The notes under the pieces: generated by a model
Told to the model about the DNA's origin: nothing
What the model saw: the letters and a program-made list of their open reading frames with translations, nothing else
The model's database searches: none
Source of the DNA: Rhodocollybia butyracea
Taxonomy: Eukaryota; Basidiomycota; Agaricomycetes; Agaricales; Omphalotaceae
DNA length: 64,000 nucleotides
Direction of reading: 5' to 3'
Assembly: GCA_015501585.1 (NCBI GenBank)
Contig: JADNRY010000254.1
Coordinates: 25,000 to 88,999 of the forward strand
Program-made: the position numbers and the translations under genes
Shown here: positions 36,618-47,756 of the stretch, in pieces
How positions within the stretch are numbered: the first letter of the stretch is position 1
How the letters are laid out: the number at the start of each line of letters is the position of its first letter

Positions 36618-38276
36618 CTACGCACTTGAGATTAAAACGATCGCTTTTGAACGAATCATCCAAGGCAGCAGTGTCGTGATAAAGCCTGTGATACAGGTTA
36701 ACATTGTGTATATCAACCACTGAAGAAACACGTACTCGTTTTGAGATAGTGTTGGTTCAGTGTCTATAGTCAGATCATCCCAGAGGATGTCTGATAGAGG
36801 CGGAGATGGTAGATGACTCGGGAAGCCATGGAAGTCTACGTCACGTCGAGGTCGGACTGACTTCAAAGTGGGAAACCATATGAGGTAACCCTTGGAGTCT
36901 TTCGCGTATCCGACAAATCGACCTTCTTCCCCTCGAGGTTCCATCTTTCCAATTTCATCTGAGTTAGATTTCCGTGCAGTTACGAGCGCACCAAAGGGTC
37001 TAAGATGAGAGAGGTCTGGTTGTTTTTTGAACCAGCCTTGAAAAGGCGTGATATGGGATAAGGAGGTGTGAGGTACTCTGTTTTTAATATGAGCACTAGT
37101 TTGTGTTGTGAATGGCCAGAACCAAGCCATCATCTGTGAATCGACGAGCATAGCTTCGCGACATTCGTTCTAAGATTTGGTTTGTTTGTTCTGCAACACC
37201 GTTCTGTGGGGAAGCATCCGGGACTGTTTTTTCGTAGGTAATTCCTTCAGTTTCGCAGTATTGTTTGAATTGACCCTCAACAAGCTCGCTGGCGTTGTCG
37301 ACACGCAGGAAGATAATTTCGTACCCGAGTTGTTTCTCGGCGGCAGTGCGAAATAGAATAAATGATTTAAGAGCTTCAGATTTTTGTTTTAAGAAGAAAA
37401 CAACAATGAAACGACTACAGTCGTCTATGAAGGTGATGAAGTAGCGAAAACCCCCGTATCCAGTTGGAAAGGGGCCACAGATGTCAGAATGAATGCGGAA
37501 GAGAGGGCGAGTAGCGCGGTTGGAGGATTTTTTTGGGAATTTCAGCCATTTAATATTGGCGAGGGCGCAGATTCGACAGTGTTCGACTCTGACGCTGTCG
37601 ACGTCCGGAGGAAGTCCGGTCGTCGCGCTCCTCAGGCCTTTAACGTCTATGTGGCCCATTAGACGGTGGTAAAACCCACCTTCCTCGATTCTTCAGACTC
37701 GGTACCTGGGCCGAAGAGCGTGGCAGTTGATGGTACCATAGATACCATCAGATCTGATTGCGAGGAGGTTGAGTTGTGATCCGGAGACGGTTTAATCGGA
37801 GATACAGTCATTTTGTACAGATCCTGGACGATACTTCCGCCAGCAAAAGCCTCACCAGCGGAAGTGAAGTAGACGATGTTGCTGTCTCCGGTAGTGGTGC
37901 GTACACCTTTTCTGTCTAATCTTGACCCGGAGATGAGATTGCATCTCGCAGTAGGAATATGCAAGACATTTGAAAGAGAGAAGACACAAGAAGAATTGTT
38001 GTGAGTTGCATTGAGGACAATTTTTCCTTTACCAACAGCTGCTGCTGTCAAATTGGATCCAAAACCCGAGACGGTGAGTGGTGGATTAAAAGGAACATAA
38101 TCATGGAAGAGTGAACGGTCATGAAAGATGTGTCGGGAAGCTCCAGTGTCGTGGTTGACGCTGTTGTCACTGACAACGGCATCGTTCAAGGCTATGACAT
38201 TGACCACAATCTCCTTGTCAATATGGATTTCATCGTCATCGTCGGCTATCTGGAAAGATTCTAGCATGTAAGCCAA
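36618..38276 (-). pseudogene. Copia protease and integrase
   Basis: The protease frame (38276-37659) has the active site NHDTGASRHIF. A frame change at about 37670 leads to the pre-integrase and integrase part (37659-37096): MGHIDVKGL, CRICA, HSDICGPFP, ITFIDDCSRF, FLRVDNASELV (DN retained, usual GGE altered) and SPQNGVAEQTNQ with the catalytic Glu. The C-terminal part, HIKNRVPHTS, DLSHLRPFGALV and GRFVGYAKDSKGYLIW, lies in a third frame (37151-36618). Confidence 0.8.
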
Positions 38277-38369
38277 GGGGTCGAGATTATTGTGAACTTC
38301 ATCATCAGTGTCATTGGAGAATTGGGCGGAACCAACGAAACGGTTAGAAGAGTCTTCCTTTAACTCCTT

Positions 38370-39515
38370 TCAACGTTCCAAGATACGGGCATCTGGAGAT
38401 AAATGTACGTCTCTCCTTCCACGATAATTAGAAGGATATCTGCCAACCTTCCCTCCTTTATAGGAACAGCAATCCTGTTGGAGATGACCGATAGGTGTCT
38501 TGCAATATGGGTTATCGCAGAAGAGATTTGAGCGACGTTGGCGTTGGTTAGGGTTATAAGGTGTGGGACGCCGACTGTCTCGTTGTTGTTTTCGGTTGGA
38601 AGGACCTGGTCCAATGCACTGCTCGAGGGGAACAGCACTGGCAGAAACAGTAGCGTAGGCGCTAGGAACGGCAGCATTGGATGTGGATGTGGTAGGTTTA
38701 GCCTTTTTCTTTCCATTCACGATAGCGTTTATCTGAACAAAAGAGGAAGAAACGCCTCAATTAACTTCTTCAATCTTCAAGCGCTGGATAACGAATTTTG
38801 AAGTGATGGGGTGACCAGTAATCTCGCCAATCCTAAGTTTCTCGAGGAGAAAATCACGACAATTTGTCCACTTCTGTTCAGTAGTCATCAGGGTAACGAG
38901 ATGGCTGGCAAATTCAGTATCGGACATGATATTGGGATTAGCGTCTCGGAGTTTGTTATAGAGTTGGACCATGATGTCCCGCCAGTTGACAACATCATCG
39001 TCTTCAGCACACCTATTTCCGATGATCTGGTGCTTGATGTTTGTCGCTATGACAGAGTTACTAGGTTCAAATTCGTTCTTCAAGGCCATCCAAGCATCTC
39101 GAGCAGATGTACAGTCACCCACGACGTGCCCTTTGTCAAGAGGAACAGCTTTTGCTATGATGGCAAGGATCTTCCTGTCCCTGTCTAACCAAGGCTTTGC
39201 CGCTTTCTTTGCAGCAGTGACGATGGCTTCATTTCCATGAATAGCAATACGACGCTGAGATCCATCGTTCTGGTCTATTCCATCGACAATTTGTGAATGA
39301 ATGAGTTTAGGAATGTTTGGAGGATCGTAGTCGTCTCCTTCGATATGGCACCAGTAATCTGCTGCGATAAGTTCAAACCTAGATTTTTGTTTGAACTCGC
39401 TGTAGTTGTTTGTGCCGTCGCTGTTAACTTTTATAGGAGTGAGGGTGAATCGTTTCCATTCATTCCTCTCTCTGGTAGAATCATCCATATGCTGGTCTTC
39501 GTCTTCGACGTTCAT
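38370..39515 (-). pseudogene. Copia Gag with nucleocapsid-like finger
   Basis: ATG 39515 begins MNVEDEDQHMDDSTRERNEW; the capsid-like part includes RDAWMALKNEFEPSN and ends KFVIQRLKIEEVN at a TGA (38757-38759). The same frame continues with a nucleocapsid-like CDNPYCKTPIGHLQQDC, ending at another TGA (38370-38372), after which the protease frame continues in phase. Both interruptions are single TGA codons in an otherwise open frame. Confidence 0.7.
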
Positions 39516-39587
39516 TATGAGTAGGTTGGATCAGGATAGTTTAGCAGTGTTTCACAAGGAATTTAGAGTGCAACGGGGCCCATAACC

Positions 39588-39790
39588 TATCAAGGTTAAA
39601 ATAGGATTTAATTCTGGTACAGAGAGAGAGTCGATAGTTAATACGTAGTACAAATGAATAATGTATCATAAGTCAACATACCTGGTACAGAGAGAGAGTC
39701 GATAGGGGCTCCTCTCTGGACCAGGATGATAAATCGCCTGAATAAGTAATCAACCCTTTTCGGGTTAAGGAGCTAAGTCAATCTCTAACA
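39588..39790 (-). repeat. 5' LTR of copia element
   Basis: 203 bp, one mismatch to the 3' LTR. Followed internally (minus strand) by the primer-site-like GGTTATGGGCCC. Confidence 0.9.
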
Positions 39791-40577
39791 CAATCACAGC
39801 TGCAAATGCATATCAAGATACTCTTAACAATGATAGGCAGCAGTTCAAACCCTCTTCAGAATACTCTGATAAAAGTGGTTACAGTGGCTTTCATCCTTCC
39901 AGATGGTACATTAACTCCCTTTACATTGACTAGGAGGACCGTGGTGTCCAATGACTGGCACACCAAACTTTGATAACATGGTTCTATGGTGGTCAGAACA
40001 AGGTAAAGGTGCTGAGAATAAAATTTTCTATAAACTCCGTGAGCATCTAGCTTCATACTGGAATATTTTGAAGGATTGTCAATACACAAAAACCACAATG
40101 CTGGCCAGCACTATACAGCGCAGAGCAAATGAAGCCCGGGTTCATTCATCTGAATATATTGCAAAAGTACTTCCTGCTGCATTGCCCAGCCAACCTGGAG
40201 TCCTTATTAGTTCTACTTTGGAAACCAATGATCTGGCCAATGAGTTAATGGATGTTGTTCCTGGGTCAGTTTCAGATGCTCACTCTTCTACATCCTATTC
40301 TATCCATCCCCGATCCATGGCAGCTGCTGCAGTTCAAAGCACGACAACAGATATGCATCCTCCTGCGCAATCACAGCTAAACATTGCTAGCAATCCCTTT
40401 GGAGTCTGGAAGTGGGGGTCTAGTTCCACATCTGCCACAGTACCAGAACCAGTATTTTTTTCATCCACACCATGGAATAACACACGAGCACCCAGGAAAT
40501 GTAGAATATGTAGGGAAACAAAATGTCCTGGGTCACAGAACCGCAAAAACTGTCCAAAATATGGTAAGAATCACTGA

Positions 40578-41277
40578 CTCCAAGGTACGTGAATATCATA
40601 TGAGAGTTGTAGGTCTGATCTAACTATTCCATAGAATTACATATTCTTCACAAAGAATTGCAGTGATCTGAACAGAGTATACTGTTATATTGTACTATCA
40701 TGAATGTTTGTATCTGCTCAATTAATTATATTCATTTCATCATGCACCCTGTCATGCCCCATTCTCAACCCTACTTCCGACAAGCCCAATTCTGATGAAC
40801 ATGGCTTCCACCATCAATCCCGACAAATGCATACTGCCTTACTGCGCGCCATCCATTCATTTCTCTATTGTAGCAACAGCTCTCCAATATGCCTCTGACT
40901 ACGCACATAATGCATAACTCTATTATTCCTTTCCGCCCACTCACCTTGTTCCATTTTGAGTCTTCTCCTTGTATTTTACTTGTTTCTGCTATTCCTTGTG
41001 TTTTCCTCCCTTTCATCTTACCGACTTGCCTAATTATTCTTTACGACCCTATTATCCTTGGACACTTAAATACTTAGTTGATACTTCCAATACAGTAGAT
41101 TTGCTATATTGAACAACTCCCCCAGTTACCGACTCATTTCATGACTTATCTGTTTCTTCACTCCGCAATATAACCTTCTTTGATCCCAATCTGTTGCGCA
41201 TCATCAAGTCAGCTTCTGCTCAACTTTCCGATACCGCCTTATTGTCTTTGGAAATGCTTGCACTCAGTGGGTTCTAC
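40578..41277. other. Intergenic
   Basis: AT-rich, no coding region or repeat supported. Ends at the target duplication of the solo LTR. Confidence 0.45.
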
Positions 41278-41894
41278 TGTTAAGATTGTGCAAGACCGGC
41301 AGGTCTGGAACGGAACCAAGAGAAGAATAGACTTTGACAAAGAAGTCGTTGGACCGGAACGGAAGCCGGAGGTAGAGTGGGACATGCGGTTTAGTTATTA
41401 ACTAGACCCTTGTCACGCCGTATAGTCCTGAGAGAAGACTGACAGAGTTATGGCCAGTACAGCCGGAGAGTATCAAGAAGAGAGAAGGGACTAAGGCGGA
41501 ACTTAGTTGGAACAGAAGGTCTGGTTTATCCAAGTTAATATTTAAACTGAGGTTTACTGTACAAAGTCGTACTACTTATATACTAGGAGTCTGGGACTTC
41601 CGGATCGATAAAAGACAATAGTTGGATATGAGTGCGGAAGACCGAAGTAAGTAATAGACTTATAAGACAATAATACTCAATAGTTCGGGAAGGGAATAGA
41701 ATCGAAAGATAATAAGAACCAATGATATAGTAATCCGGAATAGTCCATTGATGGAAGATAAGAGATAAGATGAAGATAAGTAAAGATAGATAAGATGACG
41801 GAAATGTACAGAACGGAATCAGAATGATGCCGGAATGATTGCCATAGTATTCCAATCGTGATCCGGTTGTAGCGGGAACGGCATAATTGTAACA
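41278..41894. mobile_element. Solo LTR, 617 bp, target duplication TCTAC
   Basis: Starts TGTTAAGATTGTGC and ends CATAATTGTAACA, giving the TGTTA...TAACA terminal inverted pentamer of LTRs. TCTAC occurs at 41273-41277 and 41895-41899. No internal coding sequence. Its parent element is not in the window; it does not match the copia LTR or the 63721 LTR. Confidence 0.8.
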
Positions 41895-42117
41895 TCTACC
41901 CTTAGAGTCGGAAACACTTCCTCTCATAGGCTTACTTGTTTAGTTCATTCTAAACTCACTTCTGGGTTCCGCTCACACTCCTCAAGTTGTCATTCCCAGA
42001 TCAAGTACACTATCTACGAATCGTCTCATCAGAACTATACCACCACTTCTATTTGAGATAGTACCTTATTAATCTGTCACCATAAGGATCCACCTAGATC
42101 CTTACACACCCCATGTT

Positions 42118-42500
42118 GAACAACTTGGATTTCATCTGACATGTGCGCACCATAGCACACAACTTGGATTTCATCTGTACGTCCCATGTTGCACCATTTA
42201 AATTTCATCTGCACGCAAGCAAAAACTCATGTCTGTGCATCTCATATCACACAGGTTGGATTTTATTGCATGTCCCAAGTCACACCACTTGGATTTCATC
42301 TGTGCACAACTTCAATCAGTGCATCCCATGGTGGATAACTTGGATTCTATCTGCATGTCCCGATTCCTGAGTCACAGTTCAGATTTCATCTGTGTCCCTT
42401 ATATTGGACAACTTGGATTTCATCTACAGGTCCCAACTCCAAAGCAATGTGTGAAGTCACACAACTCAGATTTCATCTGCATGTCCCAAGTCACCAACAA
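42118..42500 (+). repeat. Imperfect minisatellite, core TTGGATTTCATCTG
   Basis: About ten degenerate units of 35-50 bp, each with ACAACTTGGATTTCATCTG (or AACTCAGATTTCATCTG) and often CATGTCCCA. Unit length varies. Confidence 0.75.
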
Positions 42501-43405
42501 GTCACACACATGTCAGGCAAATTGGATCTACACTTGAAACAATATATCACAGATCCACCACATGAACACTTAATAGATACTCCCAACATCCACTCTAGTG
42601 AAATTGTACATAAACAGTTAACAAGAAAAAAAAAAAAGTAGTGCGGACACATGCGAGAATTGAACCTTTAACCTCGCGAAGATGCTAAAAAGAGTATTAA
42701 CTAGAAATGGCATCACCAACCACACTATTATTACATGTTCTGACAGGTGTTAAACATGATGTATTTTTGAATTTCACGGGCCGGTTACAGATATGACACC
42801 AAAGTTGGTTAGGTATTGTCCGCGATGTAGAATGTTGAAGCATGGGACCGATGAGGGTTTTGAATCCAATGGTGACACATGACCTTGTCCAGCCGGGTGA
42901 TACATCTGACTCTTTGTCGTCAGTGTCTGCTTGACACCAAGCCGCCCCGCCCTGCCCAACAAAACCTGGGCCGATCCCAATGGGCGTCTCGCAGGTGATT
43001 CAATGAACCCAACAGCACCAACGGAATTGCACAATCCTAGTATAGTGGGATACACTTGTTCTTAAAAACTTTACATAGTTCTTAAATTGGTATATCATGG
43101 ATAAAGTCATTTCTTTGAGAAAAGTGTGTCTCATTCCTGAATCCTATTCTCATCAGCTCACTCTCAGCTACAGCAGCGGTTTTCCTGACACTGGCGAATC
43201 TTGTCATTGAGGTCATGACTAGACGGGACTATCGACTGAGGCAAAAGCCATAGATTGTTCCTCAGAAGATTGACTGAGTTTGCATTTGGAAAGTGGCATT
43301 GGACAAGAGAATGGATATGGGTTGGCAGGATCGGAAATGGATTGGCTGGTTCTGACAGTAAAACTGACGATATATAGCATCAGCAATGACAGAACAATTG
43401 TTGGG
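42501..43405. other. Intergenic with a tRNA-like segment
   Basis: A minus-strand stretch at about 42735-42645 has a B-box-like GGTTCAATTCT and a T-run after GTCCGCACTAC, but does not fold as a standard tRNA. The rest shows no gene. Confidence 0.4.
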
Positions 43406-43770
43406 ATCAGGTCCGAAAAAGCCGTTTTTGCCTAGGTGACCTCAGAGTGGCCTAAGAAAAACTAGGTGACCTATGAATCCTATCGCATCCTAGGAATTTG
43501 GCTTGTGCCTTCTTAGCCAAGGCTCTTGAGGATTCCTAGGGTATCCTAGGAAACCCCAGGGAAGCTCCAGGACAGCTCCAGGACAACCTGGGAACACCTG
43601 GGCAAGCCTGGGCAAACCTAGGCTTGCCTAGGATACCCTAGGGAGTCCTCAAGAGCCTTAACTGACAAGGCACAAGCCTAAGTTCCTAGGATGCCATAGG
43701 ATTCATAGGTCACCTAGTTTTCCTTAGGCCACTCTGAGGTCACCTAGGCAAAAACGGCTTTTCCTGATGT
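43406..43770. mobile_element. CCTAGG-rich foldback MITE, copy B
   Basis: Same arms and centre as copies A and C; right end GGCTTTTCCTGATGT, left end altered (ATCAGGTCCGAAAAAGCC). Contains several CCTAGG and the internal CTCCAGGACAGCTCCAGG. Confidence 0.8.
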
Positions 43771-44320
43771 CCTCTGCCACTTGGGTAAAGCAGTTTTGCC
43801 TGAGCAGCAAAAGTCAAAAAGAATATTGAGTTCAAGGAGCAACTGCCAAAAACAAATCGCATACAAATATTTCTGCAAATGATCAAATGATCAACGTTCA
43901 CATGTTCACGGCTTGGCAAGCACTAGGAGCGCATTTGGAGGGAGTCTCATTATGAGGACAGTGAACAAGACTGAGTTTGACGTTGGATTCTGCACCAATC
44001 AGAGTCTGGGAGATTGTTGTCTCGCCTGGGCAGAAGCTCAATGATATAGACTCATGAATGCAAACGTACCGCGTTTCTTGACTGCTGGGGAAGTCTGCAC
44101 AAAGGTGACGGAGGCGGTTGCAAGAACAATACTTGTGACCTCCATGGTAACCAAAAGTGAAGTATCCCTGGAAGAGAAAGAGGAACCAACTAGAGGCCTT
44201 TATATCTCCAAACCAAATCTTTTGCAGCAGTGGTTACGCAATAGAATGTGCGGATGTGATGGACCTTGGAGTTGACACATGGCGGAAGGTTTGTGGATTA
44301 AAATGGTATAGTACGGTATA
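43771..44320. other. Intergenic between MITEs
   Basis: A 73-residue plus-strand frame (44054-44275) has no recognisable feature. Nothing supported. Confidence 0.4.
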
Positions 44321-44576
44321 CAGTGGACACAAAAACTGATGTCACCCCCCAAATCGGGAAGGTGGCTCCGGAGCATGTTCAACTCCGTTTCAACCTCATC
44401 AAACCGATGTTAAAACAGTAGCAGCATCATACATATATACTTGAATTTTCCTACTTTAAACTACATAGCTGACCATAATGCATCCATAAACATTGTGTCA
44501 ATGCAGCAAAATGAAGTTTAGCCTGCTCCGGAGCTACTTTCCCAATTTGGGGGTGACATCAGTTTTGCATCCACTG
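44321..44576. mobile_element. Tc1/mariner-type MITE, 256 bp
   Basis: Flanked by TA (44319-44320, 44577-44578). Starts CAGTGGACACAAAAACTGAT and has imperfect inverted ends of about 55 bp, running to GGTGGCTCCGGAGCA. The CAGT start and TA duplication fit Tc1/mariner. AT-rich centre, no ORF. Confidence 0.75.
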
Positions 44577-44658
44577 TATGTACTTCAAGCCTGCCAGGTT
44601 ACAACTTGAAACACCGATCCATGGACCTTATGGAATGTCTGAAATCTGTCTGGCACTA

Positions 44659-44913
44659 CTGTACTCATATGTATGGAGGCAACCGTCACGTGATCCGCCA
44701 CGGTGCTGATGTAGCAACGAGCCCAGTTTTGACCATGACATGGGCAAAAACTGGCACCCAGAACCTGGGATTTTTGAAAAATTTCATAGATTCTTTGCAT
44801 GTCACAGTCCTGAACTAGCAACCAGGCCAAAATTTGCTGTGACATCACGGTATTCTGGCAACACAACAAGGCCTCCGTGACCATGACTGTTGCCTCCATA
44901 CATATGAGTACAG
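44659..44913. mobile_element. TA-flanked MITE, 255 bp, copy 1
   Basis: Flanked by TA (44657-44658, 44914-44915). Ends CTGTACTCATATGTATGG with 25-bp perfect inverted repeats. A second copy, inverted, lies at 47502-47756 and has exactly the same length. Confidence 0.8.
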
Positions 44914-46802
44914 TATACATATATTGATGGGTAGGTCAGAACAGACAAACAACTGCTGAATTGTAATGAATACCTATAAGAATGCAGCAGAGCCTGACCC
45001 TATGTCATGGGAGGCAACAGAAGAATGGCTCTAGCTAGCCTCTCACCGAGCTGCTTGAGAAAGCTTTGAGAGGAGGCAGATCAGCGGCAATGGGTAGCCT
45101 GTCATTTAAGTATATGCAATGTTGAACATCTGAGTCACAATCAACTTGTACCAGATACGACGCCAGGTCAAAGGATTTGAAACAAGAGGAGAACCTTTTG
45201 CACAACTTGAAGAGCACAGCATAGTTCAACATTCTCCAAGAATGTATCTATTAGCTGTCCAGGTGTGTATTGCAGGCCAGTGTTCCTGCTTCATAAACGT
45301 TAAAATTATCAACTTCAGGGATATTCTCTGCATGCTGTCCAAGAAGACAATACTGAACTTGTCGCTCAGCTTTCTCTTGCAGCAGATTCTTGCAATGGTT
45401 GAGGGTGTATTCTCCTTTGGACGATTCCTCATTTGTAGGATCAGATGTGTTTGGAGATTCATCATTTTGAATCTCCTCTTTGACTATAGGAGGAGATTCT
45501 ATCTCCTCTTGTTCATCCTCTTCTTGGATGACATACATACAGGGTTGTCCGTATTGTTCACAAGTAGGGTCATTTGCAAAATGTCCTGGTTTGCCACATC
45601 CGTAGCAGAGTTTTCTGGTGCTTGCGTCACCAGATGGTTTAGGTTTTGAACTCTTGGAGTTCGTTACCTGTCCTGTGCTTCTGAGTGTATTCTCAGTGTG
45701 CACTGGTTTTGCTTTATAATTGGAGAAACAATGTTTCACCAGTTGAAATGGTTGTCTTTGACAATCACTGGACCAGTTTTATATGGTCCTGTACTACCAC
45801 TTGGTTGTACCTTTGATTCACGGTGTATTCACTTAGTGAGGTATTTCAAATCTTTGATACCTGGTTTCTTACGTGAAGTCACATAGTACTAGTCTTTGAG
45901 ATGATGATTGTCCTCGAGTCTAGTCACTGCTTTGACCATTGTTCTGAGTTTAGCATACTCCAGAACAATGCCCTGGTTTGCTAAATGCTTTAGCACTGTA
46001 ATGGTAACCCATTAATGAATTGGTCTTGCATAGCAGCTGGATTAGGAGGCCATTGCATCCTTGCTGCCCATCTTATGAGGGTGGCATGATAATCTTGTAC
46101 GCCTTGAGCGGGCAAGTATGTTACTTGTTCAAACTGCTGAGCAGCTTGATGTATAGTAGATGCTTATACACATCTATCAAAGATTCCTATTATGGTATCT
46201 TCAAATTTCCAGGATACTGTGATCCTGTGTGGTCCATCAACTTCATTGTTGTACCAGTCATGGGCTTTGTCCTTGAGGAATAGCCCAATACTTGGAGGCA
46301 TGTTTTATTGTGGTCATTACCACAATAGCAGTTTACTGCCATCCATCTGAGGAGGGTGGATAACCACCTCTCGAATATTTCTACGTCTGGCGTACCATTG
46401 TACGTATCAGGCAAAGGGATCTTTATGTTCTTAGATCCGTCAATATTTGCGACGGGTTTCCCCACCGCATGAAGTATCATACGTCGATACACTCTGTGTA
46501 CCTGGTGTTTCCATTGGGCACAATGTTTGTTGTCCCCAGTATTCTCTCACAGTTTGGCTGCAAGTTTTGTCGCAGCTTACGCTGTTGCAATTTACTGAGA
46601 TTTGTTTGGGGTTGAATTATATAATTCACCAGGAATTGTTAGATGAGGAGTCAGTATCTGACTCTTTGTTGTTATCATCTGATGATTCATCAGACCAAGG
46701 CGTACTTTTATGCTTTTTTGTCTCTATTGCTAGAGTCAGAACTGTCAGAGTTATCATCAGGATCTCCAGGTGTGCTGGAGGCATACCTAACTCTGCACCC
46801 TT

Positions 46803-47175
46803 CATCAGGAAAAGCCATTTTTACCTAGGTGACCTCAGAGTGGCCTAAGGAAAACTAGGTGATCTATGAATCCTATGGCATCCTAGGAATTTAGGCTTGT
46901 GCCTTGTCAGTCAAGGCTCTTGAGGATTCCCTAGGGTATCCTAGGAAACCCAGGGAAGCCCCAGTGAAGCTCCAGGACAGCTCTGGAAGACCTGGGCAAG
47001 CCTGGGCAAACCTAGGCTTGCCCTGGGTTTGCCTAGGATACCCTAGGGAGTCCTCAAGAGCCTTAACTGACAAGGCACAAGCCCAAATTCCTAGGATCCC
47101 ATAGGATCCATAGGTCACCTAGTTTTCCTTAGGCCACTCTGAGGTCACCTAGGCAAAAACGGCTTTTCCTGATGT
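46803..47175. mobile_element. CCTAGG-rich foldback MITE, copy C
   Basis: Begins CATCAGGAAAAGCC and ends GGCTTTTCCTGATG, with the same arms as copies A and B. Inserted in the gypsy gag remnant. Confidence 0.8.
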
Positions 47176-47501
47176 TATAGGGTTGCGACAATTGTTCTTT
47201 ATGAGAGGCAGTATCACTATACTCCTGTCCCAGACTTCTCATGGAGTAGTCAGTTTGTCAAGGGGAATGCCATCGCCATTGAATCCTACCATTGGTCAGG
47301 AAATGCAACCGGTATTGTACCGGTTTTTCTGAGACTGTAGTTGTGTTGTCTCTGAATTGCTACACAACTCTCCCAATTGCTCACTATCCATTTGGGAGCG
47401 GCATACTAGGCAATCTTATCGCCGTCAGTACAGGTTCTCCTGTACTTCAATTATTTGTGGTACTGTTGTTGGTACTACAGGTTGTGGTATCGTTGCTGAT
47501 A

Positions 47502-47756
47502 CTGTACTTGTATGTATGGAGGCAACGGTCATGGTCATGGAGGCCTTGTTGCGTTGCCAGAATACCGTGATGTCACAGCAAATTTTGGCCTGGTTGCTAG
47601 TTCAGGACTGTGACATGCAAAGAATCTATGAAATTTTTCAAAAATCCCAGGTTCTGGGTGCCAGTTTTCGCCCATGTCATGGTCAAAACTGGGCTCGTTG
47701 CTACATCAGCACCGTGACAGATCACGTGACGGTTGCCTCCATACATATGAGTACAG
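47502..47756. mobile_element. TA-flanked MITE, 255 bp, copy 2
   Basis: Inverted, near-identical copy of 44659-44913, flanked by TA (47500-47501, 47757-47758). Inserted in the gypsy gag remnant. Confidence 0.8.

Larger units (their letters stand above)
34427..39790 (-). mobile_element. Ty1/copia LTR retrotransposon with CAATC target duplication
   Basis: Two 203-bp LTRs (34427-34629 and 39588-39790) differ at one site seen by eye (GGCGCTA/GGAGCTA). CAATC flanks both ends (34422-34426, 39791-39795). On the minus strand the LTRs run TGTTAGAG...CCTTGATA. A G-run polypurine tract abuts the 3' LTR at 34630, and GGTTATGGGCCC next to the 5' LTR resembles the copia primer site matching the initiator tRNA anticodon half. 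Domain order is gag, protease, integrase, RT, RNase H, the copia order. The ORF is broken many times despite the young LTRs. Confidence 0.9.
33640..40577 (+). pseudogene. DUF6729-like, transposon-associated gene interrupted by a copia element
   Basis: The 5' part (33640-34426) encodes VPAYLPSVFLWLPFELG and, after a frameshift near 34107, GWNTTPIARRV and LTENYYILTKRIF, then SMLCYDPRIMKQLSP, EFPAFLSARSGMDKKLVELI and YDQSKLKYYYAI. This order resembles the agaricomycete DUF6729 family (name from memory). The frame is split at CAATC by the copia element and resumes at 39796 with TAANAYQDTLNNDRQQF and SGYSGFHPSRWYINSLYID. The C-terminal part, 39951-40577, starts MTGTPNFDNMVLWWSEQG and ends in a Cys-rich tail (CRICRETKCPGSQNRKNCP). 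The large central domain expected between these parts is missing, so the locus was probably already broken before the copia insertion. Confidence 0.55.

Noticed and set aside
47292..47570. Hydrophobic plus-strand frames resembling membrane proteins
   Set aside because: They are complementary to the Val/Thr/Gln-rich gag remnant and a MITE.
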